Shown here: positions 11,739 through 22,569 of the stretch, piece after piece
Layout of the letters: each line of letters starts with the position of its first letter
Numbering within the stretch: the stretch's first letter is position 1
Assembly (NCBI GenBank): GCA_009602735.1
Contig: WELA01001243.1
Location: 124,445-188,444 of the forward strand
Length of the DNA: 64,000 bases
Source: Mesotaenium endlicherianum
Taxonomy: Eukaryota > Streptophyta > Zygnematophyceae > Zygnematales > Mesotaeniaceae
Reading direction: 5' to 3'
Position numbers and translations under genes: made by a program
Notes under the pieces: generated by a model
The model's input: the letters and a program-made list of their open reading frames with translations, nothing else
Told to the model about the DNA's origin: nothing
Database searches by the model: none

Positions 11739-13830
11739 CTAAGAGAGCAGGGGCTTACGGCTGAGGCCGTTTGCGTCCAGGTTCGTTGACCCTGGACAAT
11801 GGTGCACGTCGAAGGTATACTCCTGCAAGATGAGCACCCACCGCGCGTACTTGCCTGTCATGAGCTCCGACGTCATGAGCAACTTGAGTGGCTGATGGTC
11901 GGTGACCAAGCGGAAGTGGGTGTCGTAGAGATAATGCCTGAAGTGCATAATCGCCCACACAAATGCCAGGCACTCCCTCTCATGAGAGCCGTAATTGCCC
12001 TCGGCACGATTGTTGCTGCGGCTGGCGTATGCCACCACATGCTCAAAGCCGTCATGCTCCTGCACCAGCACCGCTCCGAGCCCTGCCTGCAACCAGTCGG
12101 TGTAGAGGATGAAGGGCTTTTGGTAATCAGGCCGCCGTAGTACTGGGGCGCTTACCAGCAGCTCCTTGAGCTTTTCAAACGCCGCCTGCTGCTCTAGTCC
12201 CCATACGTAGGCAACGCCCTTGCGTAGCAAGTCGTTGAGCGGCTTGGCCAGCTCGCTGAACCCAGGCACAAAGCGGCGATAGTAGTTGGCGATGCCAAGG
12301 AAGGCCCTCAGCTGCGAGAGGTCGGTCGGCGGCGGGATGCCAGCGATGGCCGAGATCTTGGCCAGCTGAGGGGCCAGGCCACTGGAGGACAGGAGATGCC
12401 CAAGTGTAATGAATCAGTATATTAGTAAATATAATATTCATTTAAATATAATAGTTATTTAAGTTCAGCCTACTGAATTGTATGTAGTATTAAGTCTGCT
12501 GGACTTTATATAATTATCAATTTAAGGGCTCAGCCGGAAGCAGCAGGCTGAAGTCCACTCAAGTCAGCTTGCTGACACATTCTTTGACCGCCAGCTGACT
12601 TCCGTACTCGGTAGCAGCGAACTGCCTCGATATGCATCTAAGTATGATATGCTAGATGAATGGCCAGATGACATCCCTATGATGGATGGCTATTCGGGAT
12701 GACGGGAGATGGAGGTGGATTTGGTTAACCGAGGTCCTACCAACGTGGTTAACTCTCGGGTAGGCGGTGCCATCGCACTGGCCGTTGAACAGTAAACTCA
12801 TTCCATGTACATATGCTAGGCATTGCTCTCTAGTTCGGCATTTGGAAACGAGGCCAACTCTCTTGTACAGCTTACTGAGAGAAACTTGAATCCAAGGCGA
12901 GAAGCCATTGATACGCACTGTCTTCCAACCTTACTTATGTATGAGTTTACTGATTGCATTATTGATGCTAGTTTACTTGCATTTGACTTACGAGTATTAT
13001 TCACTGCTAGTGTGTTGTCCTTTGCTGTTAAATCAATTAACGAAAAATACCATAAAGATTACTTGCTGATATAAAGATCTTTATTAAGTGTTAATCGCCT
13101 ATTTGGTAAGTCGATTCATTTCACCGAGGTACTCCACCTCTCGGGTCCCAAAGGTGCACTTGCCTGGATGGCACTTGAGCCCAACGGCCTCCAAGCAGTC
13201 CAGGACTGCAGTGATGTGCGCCACGTGCTCCTCAAACGTCTCACTGAAGACGAGCACGTCATTGATGTAGCACCGGGCATAGGAGAGCCCTGCCAACTCC
13301 TTATCCATGACTCGCTGGAAGGTGGCAGGAGCGTTCTTCAAGCCGAAGGGCATAACCCTTCACTTGTAGAGACGCTGCAACCCCCAGAAAGCCTTCTCGT
13401 GCTGCTCCTCCTCCGCAATGGGTATGTGGTTGAAGCCTAGTCTCAAATCCAGCACCAAGAACCAATTACAAGCGCCGATGTTGTCAAAGATCTTGTGAGG
13501 GGTCGACATAGGATATCTATCCTGCTCAGTGTCCTCATTAAGCTTACGATAGTCATTGCACATCCTCTTCTCAGACCAGTTGCCTGAGGCGTCCTTCTTA
13601 GTTGGCATGACTGTGGGCGCAGCGTAGGTGGAGGCAGACTCACGAATGAGCTGACACTCCTCTAGCTTGCCTGTCTGCGTGCTGATCAGGTTGTTCTCAA
13701 AGCGGCTGTAGCGGTAGCGCTTCTGGAAGATGGGCACGTCTGTCTGGAGGAGAACCCTCATAGATTTGTCTCTGTAGGGCCCAAGATCGTGCATGCCGCT
13801 GGCAAAGCTGGCACTGCGTCGTGCATCCAA
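11739..13830 (-). pseudogene. element E RT and RNase H, left copy (split by a solo LTR)
   Basis: 13830-13124 encodes RT with TYAAPTVMPTKKDASGNW, FLVLDLRLGF and MPFGLKNAPATFQRV. 12404-11739 encodes the RT connection (NYYRRF-type region) and RNase H with FILYTDWLQAGLGAVLVQEH, LAFVWAIMHFRHYL and LVTDHQPL. The two halves flank the solo LTR at 12405-13123, so they were continuous before that insertion. Broken fossil. Confidence 0.72.
12405..13123 (+). mobile_element. solo LTR of the A/C chromovirus family inside element E
   Basis: Starts TGTAATGAATCAGTATATT and ends CGATTCATTTCA, matching the LTRs of elements A and C. Flanked by CCAAG on the left and CCGAG on the right, a near-perfect 5-base target duplication. 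It lies at the RT/RNase H junction of the opposite-strand element E. Confidence 0.85.
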
Positions 13831-13910
13831 TAATGCGATCAGCTGAGCAGCTTGTGCCTCAGTGAGAGTCCCCCCTTGCTTCCAAGTAGGGACAGCTGGT
13901 GGTGGCTCGT

Positions 13911-14037
13911 TGAACTGAATCGACTTACCAATAGGCGATTAATAATTAATAAAAGGTCTTTATATCAACAAGCAATCTTTATGGTATTTTTTGTTTACGG
14001 ATTTAGCAGCAAAAGACAACACGCTAGCAAGGGGTAA
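13911..14037 (-). repeat. fragment of an A/C-family LTR, inverted
   Basis: Begins TGAACTGAATCGACTTACCAA, the reverse complement of the 3' end of the A/C LTR, and stops where the inverted E-type LTR begins. It marks one edge of the rearrangement inside element E. Confidence 0.75.
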
Positions 14038-15040
14038 TGTCATGACTCATTAGGTCGGGACCGTCGGCCCAGCCAAGACACGCGTGCGTCGACCATCAAC
14101 CTAGGGGGCCCGACTTTGACCTTCCGTCACGCATTCACATGTGGACCTTTGCTAGCATTCCAAATTACTAAAGTGTAGAGCGTTGCGTCACCTTCCGAAC
14201 GCCACCGGTTGCGCGCCATTTGGTCAAGTGTTTGAGCGAGATATTTGCGATCTAGTCCGTGCCACCTACCGGTCCCTAGCGGAGTTCCACCAAAGGCCAC
14301 TTTGTGACTTATTGTGCCCAAAGGCCACATTGTTGGCTCTTTGCAACTCCAAGGACCCCTAGCCATTCTCATACAAATCCGCGAGCTTGATAAAGTACAC
14401 TTAGCATGCATTAGCATAGTGTATGAGCACCATCAGAGCTATAACTTGGTGCCTGCATCACTCCTTTCTAGAGGAAGCTTCCTCATGTTTTAGATCTACT
14501 TTTGAGGCGTTATCTAGGTAGCATTGGTCGAGGTAAGCTCCGCCAATGAGAGTCATGTATTCTCTTCCTTGTACTATATTTGAGTGATGTGTGTTGTGCT
14601 TAGCCAATAGAAGAGCTAGTACTTGCCTTGCCTCCACTTTCGTGGACCTAGGAGAGCCTTCTAGAGTGACTGTGTGCATTGAATCCCCCGCCTTCAGCGC
14701 CAGTGTTCCAGGGAGTATATAGCAGTAGATGCTCTTAGAAGGACATCTTTTTAGAAGTCATTTGCCATTTGTAAGACACAGAGTTATCAATAAAGCTTAC
14801 ACTTTTACCTCTTGTGTTTCCAGGACCACTGAGTCTCTCTCTTGTGAAGAGCAAGCCCTCCTGGCTTCCAGTCACTAGAAGAAGTCACAAGTGGTGAGCA
14901 AAGTCACAGCTTAAACCCTGCCATAGGACTACTCTTGAAGATCATGATGTGCTTCCAATGATCTTTTGGGCCAGACTTCATTAGTTGTTTTCCTACCAGA
15001 TTACAATCTTGAGGTGCTCACTCTCGAGAGTACACACTCA
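14038..15040 (+). repeat. inverted copy of the element E LTR
   Basis: Begins TGTCATGACTCATTAGG and ends GTACACACTCA, opposite in orientation to the two outer LTRs, and about 1003 bases long. It contains a TATA-like AGTATATAGCA and an AATAAAGC polyadenylation-like motif in the sense direction. It is clearly more diverged from the outer LTRs than they are from each other. It separates the two copies of the RT/RNase H region. Confidence 0.75.
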
Positions 15041-15078
15041 TTATTGCTTCCGCCGCGTGCCAGGCAGTTGGCTCATCC

Positions 15079-16201
15079 TCATCGTGGCGGGCTACTGTGA
15101 GGTCCCTCCAAGAGAGCAGGGGCTTGCGGTTGAGGCCGTCCGCATCCAGGTTCGTCGACCTTGGACAATGGTGCACGTCGAAGGTGTACTCCTGCAAGAT
15201 GAGCGCCCACCGTGCGTACTTTGCCTGTCAGGTGCTCCGACGTCATGGGCCACTCGAGTGGCTGATGGTCGGTGACCAAGCGGAAGTGGGTGCCGTAGAG
15301 ATAGTGCCTGAAATGCACAATCGCCCATACAGCTGCCAGGGCCTCACCCTCATAAGAGTTGATGTTGCCCTTAGCACGATTGTTGCTGCGGCCGGCGTAC
15401 GCCATCACATGCTCGAAGCCGTCATGCTCCTGCACCGGTACTGCTCCAATACCTGCCTGCGACCAGTCGGTGTGGAGGATGAAGGGCTTCTAAAAGTCAG
15501 GCCGCCGTAGTACTAGGGGCGCTCACCAACAGCTCCTTGAGCTTGTCAAACGCCGCCTGCTGCTGTGGTCCCTATACGTAGGCAACGCCACGTGCTCCTC
15601 AAACGTCTCACTAAAGACGAGCACGTCATCGATGTAGCACCGGGCAAAGAAGAGCCCTGCCAACTCCTTATCCATGATCCGCTGGTAGGTGGCAGGTCCG
15701 TTCTTCAAGCCAAAGGGCATAACCGTCCACTCGTAGAGACGTTCCGACCCTCAGAAAGTCGTCTTGTGCTGGTCCTTCTCCGCGATGGATATATAGTTGA
15801 AGCCCTGCATCAAATCCAGCACCGAAAACCAAGTACAAGCCCCAATGTCGTCGAAGATCTCGTCAGGTGTCGGCATAGGACATCTGTCCTGCTAAGTGAC
15901 CTTGTTAAGCTTACGATAGGTCACCGCACGTCCTCTTCTCAGACCAATTGCCTGAGGCGTCCTTCTTAGCTGGCATGACTGTGGGCGCAGCGTAGGTGGA
16001 GGCCGACTCACGAATGAGCTGACACTCCTCTAGCTTGCTTGTCTGCGTGCTGATCAGGTCGTCCTCAAAGCGGCTGTAGCGATAGCGCTTCTGGAAGATG
16101 GGCACGTCCGTCTGGAGGGGAATCCTCATAGGGTGGCCTGTGTAGCGCCCAAGATCGTGCATGCCGCTGGCAAAGCTGGCACTGCGCCGTGCATCTAGCA
16201 A
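15079..16201 (-). pseudogene. element E RT and RNase H, right copy
   Basis: A second copy of the segment at 11.7-13.8 kb. RT reads DVPIFQKRYRYSRFEDDL, TYAAPTVMPAKKDASG and [15 protein letters not shown], with [10 protein letters not shown] carrying the catalytic Asp pair. RNase H reads HFRLVTDHQPLEW. It is shorter than the left copy and joined directly to the methyltransferase region on its right. Broken fossil. Confidence 0.7.
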
Positions 16202-16649
16202 TGCCGTCAGCTAAGCAACCTGTGCCTCAGTGAGAGTCCCCCCCAGCTTCCAAGTAGGGGCAGCTGGTGGTGGCTCCTGCGCTGCAGCTGACGCCTCTTG
16301 CCCTGCTGCTGGCATGATCTGTGGGACTGTAGCGTCCCCTGCCCTGCAGTTGGGTGCGCTCGGCCTGCCTCGAGTGCCTCCTCCTCGGCAGCTGCTGCCA
16401 GCTGCTCAGCACCACCTGCCGGCAGAGAGCGTGGAAAAAGAAATGGGGAGCGAAACTCTCTGGGTCGCTTTGAGGACTCCTGACTCCTCCTTCCCCCCCC
16501 CAGCGAACCAGAACCAAGACCAGGATGCGGCGCAGGCGGCTGCTGGGAAGCAGGACCCTCCCGCTGGGAATGGCAGGTTGTATCAGGCAAAGCGCGGCCG
16601 TTGGCGTTGAAATCACGGTTCATGGCATCGTAGGATTGGTCCATCTCAG

Positions 16650-17650
16650 GATGACGAGCCTGGGCGTAGAGGGGAGTCAGGGTCTGTGTCTGCAATAGGA
16701 TCCACGTTAAGACGTTGGCATCGATAGCCTGGCCAAGGAGACGTATGCGGTTGACCTCGGTGATGTCGTCCACTTGTGTGAGGTGCGGAGGAAAGCCCAT
16801 CGCACGCTCCATCTCCATGGCACGGGGCCGCTGGAACATGCCGATCTTGAGGTCAATGATCATGCCGCGCTGGTCCTCCACGTATGCTGCGCTGTTGTAG
16901 CGACTCACAAATGTAGGAAGCCCCCGCGTGACGTCGTGGAGAACCTCACACTGGGCCTGGGAAGAATGTGGAAGGGCGGCCACGCGCTGGGCCAGACGCG
17001 CCACGGCAAGAATAGAATCAACGTTGCGCGTGTGGCGTGGATGTGCGGCCGCCAATGCCTCAAGCGTGCCTGGCATGGCCAGGTCGGTGAAGTAAGCACG
17101 CACGCGGTGCGCAAAGGAGCCAATTTGGGCAGCGTTGATGACGGCCTCACGACCGACGTAGCTGCTGCAGAGGGCAAAGTTGGCGCTAACGTTGGGCCAA
17201 GAATCGTGGCGTGCAGCCACGTTCTCTAACACCCAGGCGAGCGTGTGAGGCGGCTGGCGGTCCTCAACCATGTTGAGGACGCGGAGCAGATGCCAGAATA
17301 GGACCGTACGCGGGTTAGCAAGCGCGCCTCCGCGTCTCGCGATGGAGAAGCCCTGGCACTCCCAGCCAGCGATGATGAAGTCGATGGGCCCCAGGCGTGT
17401 GATGTGCATGGCGGTGATGTCGTGGATGTCCATGGGCCAATCAGTCCAGGCGCGGTAGAAGGCGTGCTCAGGGAAGAGGTCCGGGAAACGCTCGTGGCAC
17501 AAGGCCATCTGCCTGCGAGCCACCTGCTGCGCCTTGCCAACAGGGTCCATGTAGACGTACCAACGTACAGGGATGCCAGCCTGGAGGGTGGCCAGCAGCC
17601 CTGTCGCAATGCCGCCGAGACGCTTGTCAAGCTGGACGATGTAGATAGGC
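16650..17650 (-). pseudogene. C5-cytosine DNA methyltransferase domain of element E
   Basis: About 330 residues with the ordered motifs of C5 methyltransferases. Motif I region: GGIATGLLATLQAGIP. Motif IV: IIAGWECQGFS, with the catalytic Cys. Motif VI: WVLENVAARHD. Motif VIII-like: FAHRVRAYFTDL. Motif IX/X: MERAMGFPPHL followed by NRIRLLGQAIDANVL. Such enzymes transfer a methyl group from S-adenosylmethionine to cytosine C5. The compact catalytic domain without regulatory domains resembles DNMT3/prokaryotic-type layouts. It lies between protease and RT. A Gly/Ser/Arg-rich tail follows before RT. The solo LTR at 17655 abuts its N-terminal edge. It is part of a broken element; current activity cannot be judged. 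Confidence 0.8.
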
Positions 17651-17654
17651 GTAG

Positions 17655-18597
17655 TTTTACGTTTCTGCTTTTCGAGAGGATCTTTCCTCGATATTCAAGG
17701 AATATTTAATTCAAGTGGAAGGAAAATCTGTATAATTGTGCAAATCGACGAATACTCGAAAGAGCGAAAATGTAAACTAACGTAGAATGTGTGCTTGTGA
17801 GAGTTGCACTCACAATGACTCTACAGGTATTTATACCTGCACAACATGAGGCACTGGAGTGCTTCGAGTCACCACCTAGGGCACTGGTTTATGTTCAACG
17901 AAAACGGTCGAAGGGATGTGTCCCATTTGGCCGAATGCTCAAAACGCGCCGTTTGGCGGTTTGGAGACTTTTCAATGGTTTTCAGAAAACCGGTTCGCGC
18001 CAAACGGGCGTTTTCGCGTTCTCGCATCTTTTCGAAAAGTCGCGACTGTTCGCAGAGTCGCGTTCATAGGATTACGTCATGAACCAGGAGTTACGAATAA
18101 CTACTTGGCCAATTGGTTTAGGTGTGAACGTTTCAAACGACAAGTCGCGGGTTCGAATCTGCGTCGATGCAAAGCGACTTTGCATATTTCGTTTCGTTTG
18201 TCTTTACGGCGATTTGTTCGTATCTTGATACGACGATTTGTTCGTATTAACGACTGGTCGTAAATTCGAAATCTGTGATTGTGCATTGTCGAAATAATGA
18301 CAATCAAATCAATTTAATCAATCAATGATTTAATAAGTTATCATCTCATAATTAATCAAAGTAACTTTATGAATATTTATGTCGTACTTTTGCGAAGTAG
18401 TCGAGTTACGTTACGACGCTTTTTGCAATAGTATGTCGGTCGTTTCGCCAATCGACCAGGAATTAATCGGCACACACGTGTGGCAAATAATTGAATATGA
18501 TGCAATCATTTATCAAATAATATGATGAATAGTATAACGTACTTTAGGTAATTGGGAAAACATCCCAAATACGCCTAAAATAGCTCGGATCGTTACA
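17655..18597 (-). mobile_element. solo LTR-like insertion ('F') at the methyltransferase N-terminal edge
   Basis: 943 AT-richer bases bounded by a perfect 5-base target duplication, CGTAG (17650-17654 and 18598-18602). On the minus strand it begins TGTAACGATCCGAGC, a start common among plant-type Ty3/gypsy LTRs, and holds TATAAATACC at 17835-17826 as a likely promoter. No coding capacity. The other terminus (ACGTAAAA) is not a standard CA. Confidence 0.72.
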
Positions 18598-19559
18598 CGT
18601 AGGAAGGGGGCAACAGCCCATGGCGGGATTGCCGGCCTGCGCTGGCGCCGGGTAGGAGCGCAGAAGACTGTGCTGATGGGGCGCCATGCGGAGAGCCGCT
18701 ACTGCGAGCTTTGCGTAGTGACGAGTAAGCCAAGGAATGCGCTCAAGCAGCGGCTGCGGGCGAACGGTGCGAGCATGCGCCTGGTAAATGCGCCAGCGCG
18801 CGCGCGCGTCCTGCAATGCCTCCTTGGGCACTGGGAGGGCCATAGCCTAGGCGTCGGAAGCGCACTGCAGCTGCCAGCGAGCGGTCTCTTGCCCTGTGGT
18901 CAGCGTGGTGTGAAGTGGCGTGGGCCAGCTGCGCTGTGGCTGTGCGCTGGTGCAGCTGGGGACGCTGATTGAAGTATAAACGTTGGCGCTTGCGAAGATC
19001 CGTCTGGATGGGCACTGTGCAGACGGAGCGCTCGTCCCTATGTGCCGCCTGTCGAGGATGGACGAGCTGACGTGGAGCGAGTTGGACTCGCGGGCGCAGC
19101 GGAGAAAGAGATGCGAGTCGGACGTGCTCCCGCTGGCGGCGTTGTATGATCTCAGCGCGTATGGCGGTAGTATAGGGATGGCGGTCGCAGGAACGGACAG
19201 CGGTGCGGGCCACCTTATGAGGAGGTGACCCAGACGGCCCGTTGCCGACTATGTGGCTGCGCGGGACGGCGGCAGGCCAGCCAGGCGGCGTTTGGTACAA
19301 TGTGTGGGCGAGCGCTGCAACAGTAATGGCAGTCGTGGCGATGGCGTGTGCCTCGACGGCATCCGCCGCCATCTAACGCATCATGGTGTTATGAGCGGCG
19401 TAGATCCGCACCGTCTCCCTAGCCTATGCGGCTAGAACGTCAGCCTGCTCCTTGGGCGTGAGGTGGAGCTCTGCGCCGGGCAGCTCAAAGTCCTCATCCT
19501 GCGTCTCAAGCAAGTCGGCGCCTACAGACCTCATCCTCCTCGGGCCCCCCCTTATCGGT

Positions 19560-20080
19560 CTAAATCACGGGCCGACCGTTGTCAAGCGCCATGAAGCCGT
19601 AGAGGGCGGACTCAGCTGAGCGACGATCCACGATGTCAAGCAGCACGGATGCCGTGCGGGTCCCCCCTGACTGCCAGTCAGGTCGGTAGAAGACCCGCTC
19701 CACCCAGTTATCCACTGCGACGCCGATAGGAAAGAGAATGTCCTGGCCAAGGAGCACGTCGAAGGTCTTAGAGCAAGTGACCAACGCGTGCCGGTGGATG
19801 GTCATCTCATCCGGAGTGCCGGGCCAAAAGGTGAAGCGAAGGGCCAGCCGCGTGCTCCCGGCTACGGTCTCGGACGTGCCGGCTCGCGATGTTGATCCGC
19901 GTCGGCAAATCCTCTAGGTTGGCTGAGAAGAGGCCCAGCTGGAGGAAGTAGCGGACACTGATGAGGACTGGCTGGGCGTCAGTGTTGAACATAATGGGCT
20001 GCGGGGCCTGCGTGTTAACCAGCACGATCCCCTGCAAATTATCAAAAAACGCAGCGTTAGGCGTGCTGATCATCCTGGGC
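19560..20080 (-). pseudogene. element E retropepsin-like protease region
   Basis: Near 20000 the reading QPIMFNTDAQPVLIS aligns with the retropepsin active-site strand, seen as VVIDTGAQPVLLG in the related fragment at 43.9 kb. Near 19760 TFDVLLGQDILFPIGV is the second conserved strand. The two parts and spacing match the protease just upstream of the other methyltransferase fragment, which supports a shared PR-methyltransferase order. Broken fossil. Confidence 0.55.
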
Positions 20081-20189
20081 TCATGTGCAGGTCGCGCGGG
20101 TGCGGAGAGCACCGCAACTGCCACGTCTGGCCTGTCGCCAGAGGCGCAATGGCTGGCCTTGCGCAACCAAAGCAGTAGCTGAGTCGCCT

Positions 20190-21480
20190 GCCGTGTGACC
20201 TCCATTAACATGCTGAGCTCCGCAAAGGAGACGGCTGGCATCCGGTGTAGCGCCAGCGAGATGACTTCGGCGCTGAGCTGCATCGTAGTCATCGGCGAGG
20301 CGAGTGCGCGTGGTGCAAGGGCAGCTGGCTCCGCTGGCGTCTCCAGCACGCGGAAGGAGCGGGGCAGGTGCGACGCCTCCTCTGTGCGGCGGCCCTGCTC
20401 TGGTTCGCTGCGCTTCTGCGCCACTGCCGGTCGCCCGGCTGCCGCCACCAGTGTGCGCTCACGTCCTGCAATTCCTCCCGTCGTGCGGCTGTCCAAAGGA
20501 TGTGTGCGTGCGCAGCAGGCCAAAACAAAGTTTGGAGCTGCTGCGAGAGCCGGAGTGACAAAAGCTGGCGCAGCTGCTGGCGTAGGCATAGTGGTCGCTG
20601 GCGCAGCTGGCACTGGCGCAGCTGCGTGCGCTGGCGAGACGACAAACGCCTTGGCTGGCGCAGCTGCTGGCGCGAGCACAATTGCTGCTAGCGCAGCCGT
20701 GTGCGCTAGTGCAGCCGTCGACGCCATAGCTGAGGCTGACGCTGCCTCCGGTGCCGTTGTCCCGCTCGCCGATGGAACCGCCGATGCTTGCGCCGCTGCT
20801 GGCGCCACTGCAGATGCCAACGCAGCTGCCAGCGTAGGTGCCACGGATGCTGGCGCAGCTGTCGGTGCCGGCGCAGCTGCTGGCGCGTACGTAGCGGCTG
20901 CTGGCATGGCTGCCGGCGCTGGCGTGCCTGGCGTTGGCAAGCCCAGCGCTGGCGCAGCAGGTGTCTGGTGGGCTGGCGCTCCTGTCACTGGTGTCGCAGG
21001 GGTAGTGCGAGCTAGTGGGGACGCTCCAGAGCATGCCTGCGCAGCTGTCGACGCAGGTGCCAGGCCTGCTGGCGCAGCTGTTAGAGCTGGCGCCGCCTCG
21101 GCAATCGGAAGGCCGCCAAGTGGCACTGGCCCTCCTGGCGCTGGCACCATGAGTAGCGCTGGCTTTGATCCTCTTGCAGCTGGCGCCTCGGAAGGAGCGG
21201 CTACGGATGTCAGCGCAGCTTCGGGCATAGGCGCTTTGGCTTCTGGCGCGAACGCCGGAGCTGGCACAGGCTTGGATGCTGGCAGGTCGACTAGTGGCGC
21301 CTCAAAGATGCCCCTGGGCTTGCCAGGTCGCGTCGCCCGACCGGTGTCGGTGTCGGTATTGGCTACCCCAAGCAAGGTACGTGGCGCCCTCCAGGTGGCG
21401 CGTGCGCTCGCCGAGACCCTTGCCACGCTTATCGCGCAGGCCTGAGGGTTTTGTGCGCAGCCAGGGTTTAGGCCCTGGCT
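20190..21480 (-). repeat. Ala/Pro-rich low-complexity linker of element E
   Basis: Dozens of degenerate copies of a 12-base unit near GCTGGCGCAGCT produce an Ala/Pro/Thr-rich minus-strand protein segment (APAAAPA-type). It lies between Gag and protease. All six frames stay open over long distances because of the composition, so plus-strand ORFs here are shadows. Confidence 0.7.
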
Positions 21481-22569
21481 GTGCACAGCCGTGTGCGTGC
21501 CGTCAAAGCTCTGAACGGGTGTACGGCCGCACAACGCGGTCGATAATGCCCCCCCCTAATTCGAGATGGTAGTCCCGGCCGCCAAATTCTGCGCTGGTTA
21601 AGCCGGGCTGGGTACGCGTGCAAAGTGGCAGCGCGTGTGCGCAGCTGCTGACGTGCCTGTCGAGATGTGGTTGCGTGGTTGGCTGCAGAGCGAGCCTCGC
21701 AATGCGGCACGCGGCGTGAGCGGGTGTGCAGGTGTGCAACTGCCGTCGGACAAAGTCTTGCCAGCCGCGGACGCGACAGGTGGAGGCACCGGTTGGAATC
21801 TGCTGCTTGCAGCAGCCAGCAGGGTGCGATCGTTCGGAGACGATCGATTGGGGCGCAAATTTGCGCATGGGCGGACGTCTCGTAGGGCGAGGGGCGCTGC
21901 AGATGTAATAGCCGGCTGGCAGGCCCAACCTGTCGCGCCAGTTGTCACTCCGCAAGCTGCAAACAACTCTGCTGGCGTCAACAGGACAACGCAGGCCAGA
22001 GGAGCTGCGGGAGCCTGCGTTGGCTGCACTGGCGGGAGTGCCTGCCCGTCAAAAGGCGTGTCTGCGGCGAGGGATGGCGAGACCGCGCGGACTTGCGGCT
22101 TGCCATCTAGCAGCCTGTCAGGGAGGAAGCCATCGCTGCTGACGACTGTCAGTGCGACGTGCGCACAGCTGGCAGGAGCGTCTGCGCAGATGTCTGCGGT
22201 GCTAGATGCAAGAGCTCCGTCAAAGGGCGGGCCAGTGGTGGGCTGCATTGTCGCTGTGGCGCTAGGTGATAGCCTCTGAGGCTGCTCCGTGTCAGCGCTG
22301 TGAATGTGCGCAGAGGCTACGCGGACGCCAGCTGTCGGAGCTGGAGCGTTGGTCGGCGGGACGCGTGCAAGGAGGGCTCCGCACGCGTTGTAGCTATCGA
22401 TTGCAACTAGGTCAGGGAGTCTAGCGATCTCCGCGTTGGCCTCCACGAGGGCGTCGCTGACATCGTCAAAGCTGCAATAGTCGGCTCCGGGGGTCAGCGC
22501 GTCGTCCATGGTGGCCGTGGCTGCCGTCATCGAGGGGCGTCCACCCGTGCGAGGGTTACGCATGCCTCG

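Noticed and set aside
16774-17229. Plus-strand frames over the methyltransferase region
   Set aside because: No motifs; they are antisense to a minus-strand frame with ordered catalytic motifs.
20195-21445. A 416-codon Ala/Gly-rich open frame on the plus strand
   Set aside because: It is the antisense of the 12-base repeat linker of element E; long open frames in several frames follow from the GC-rich repeat.
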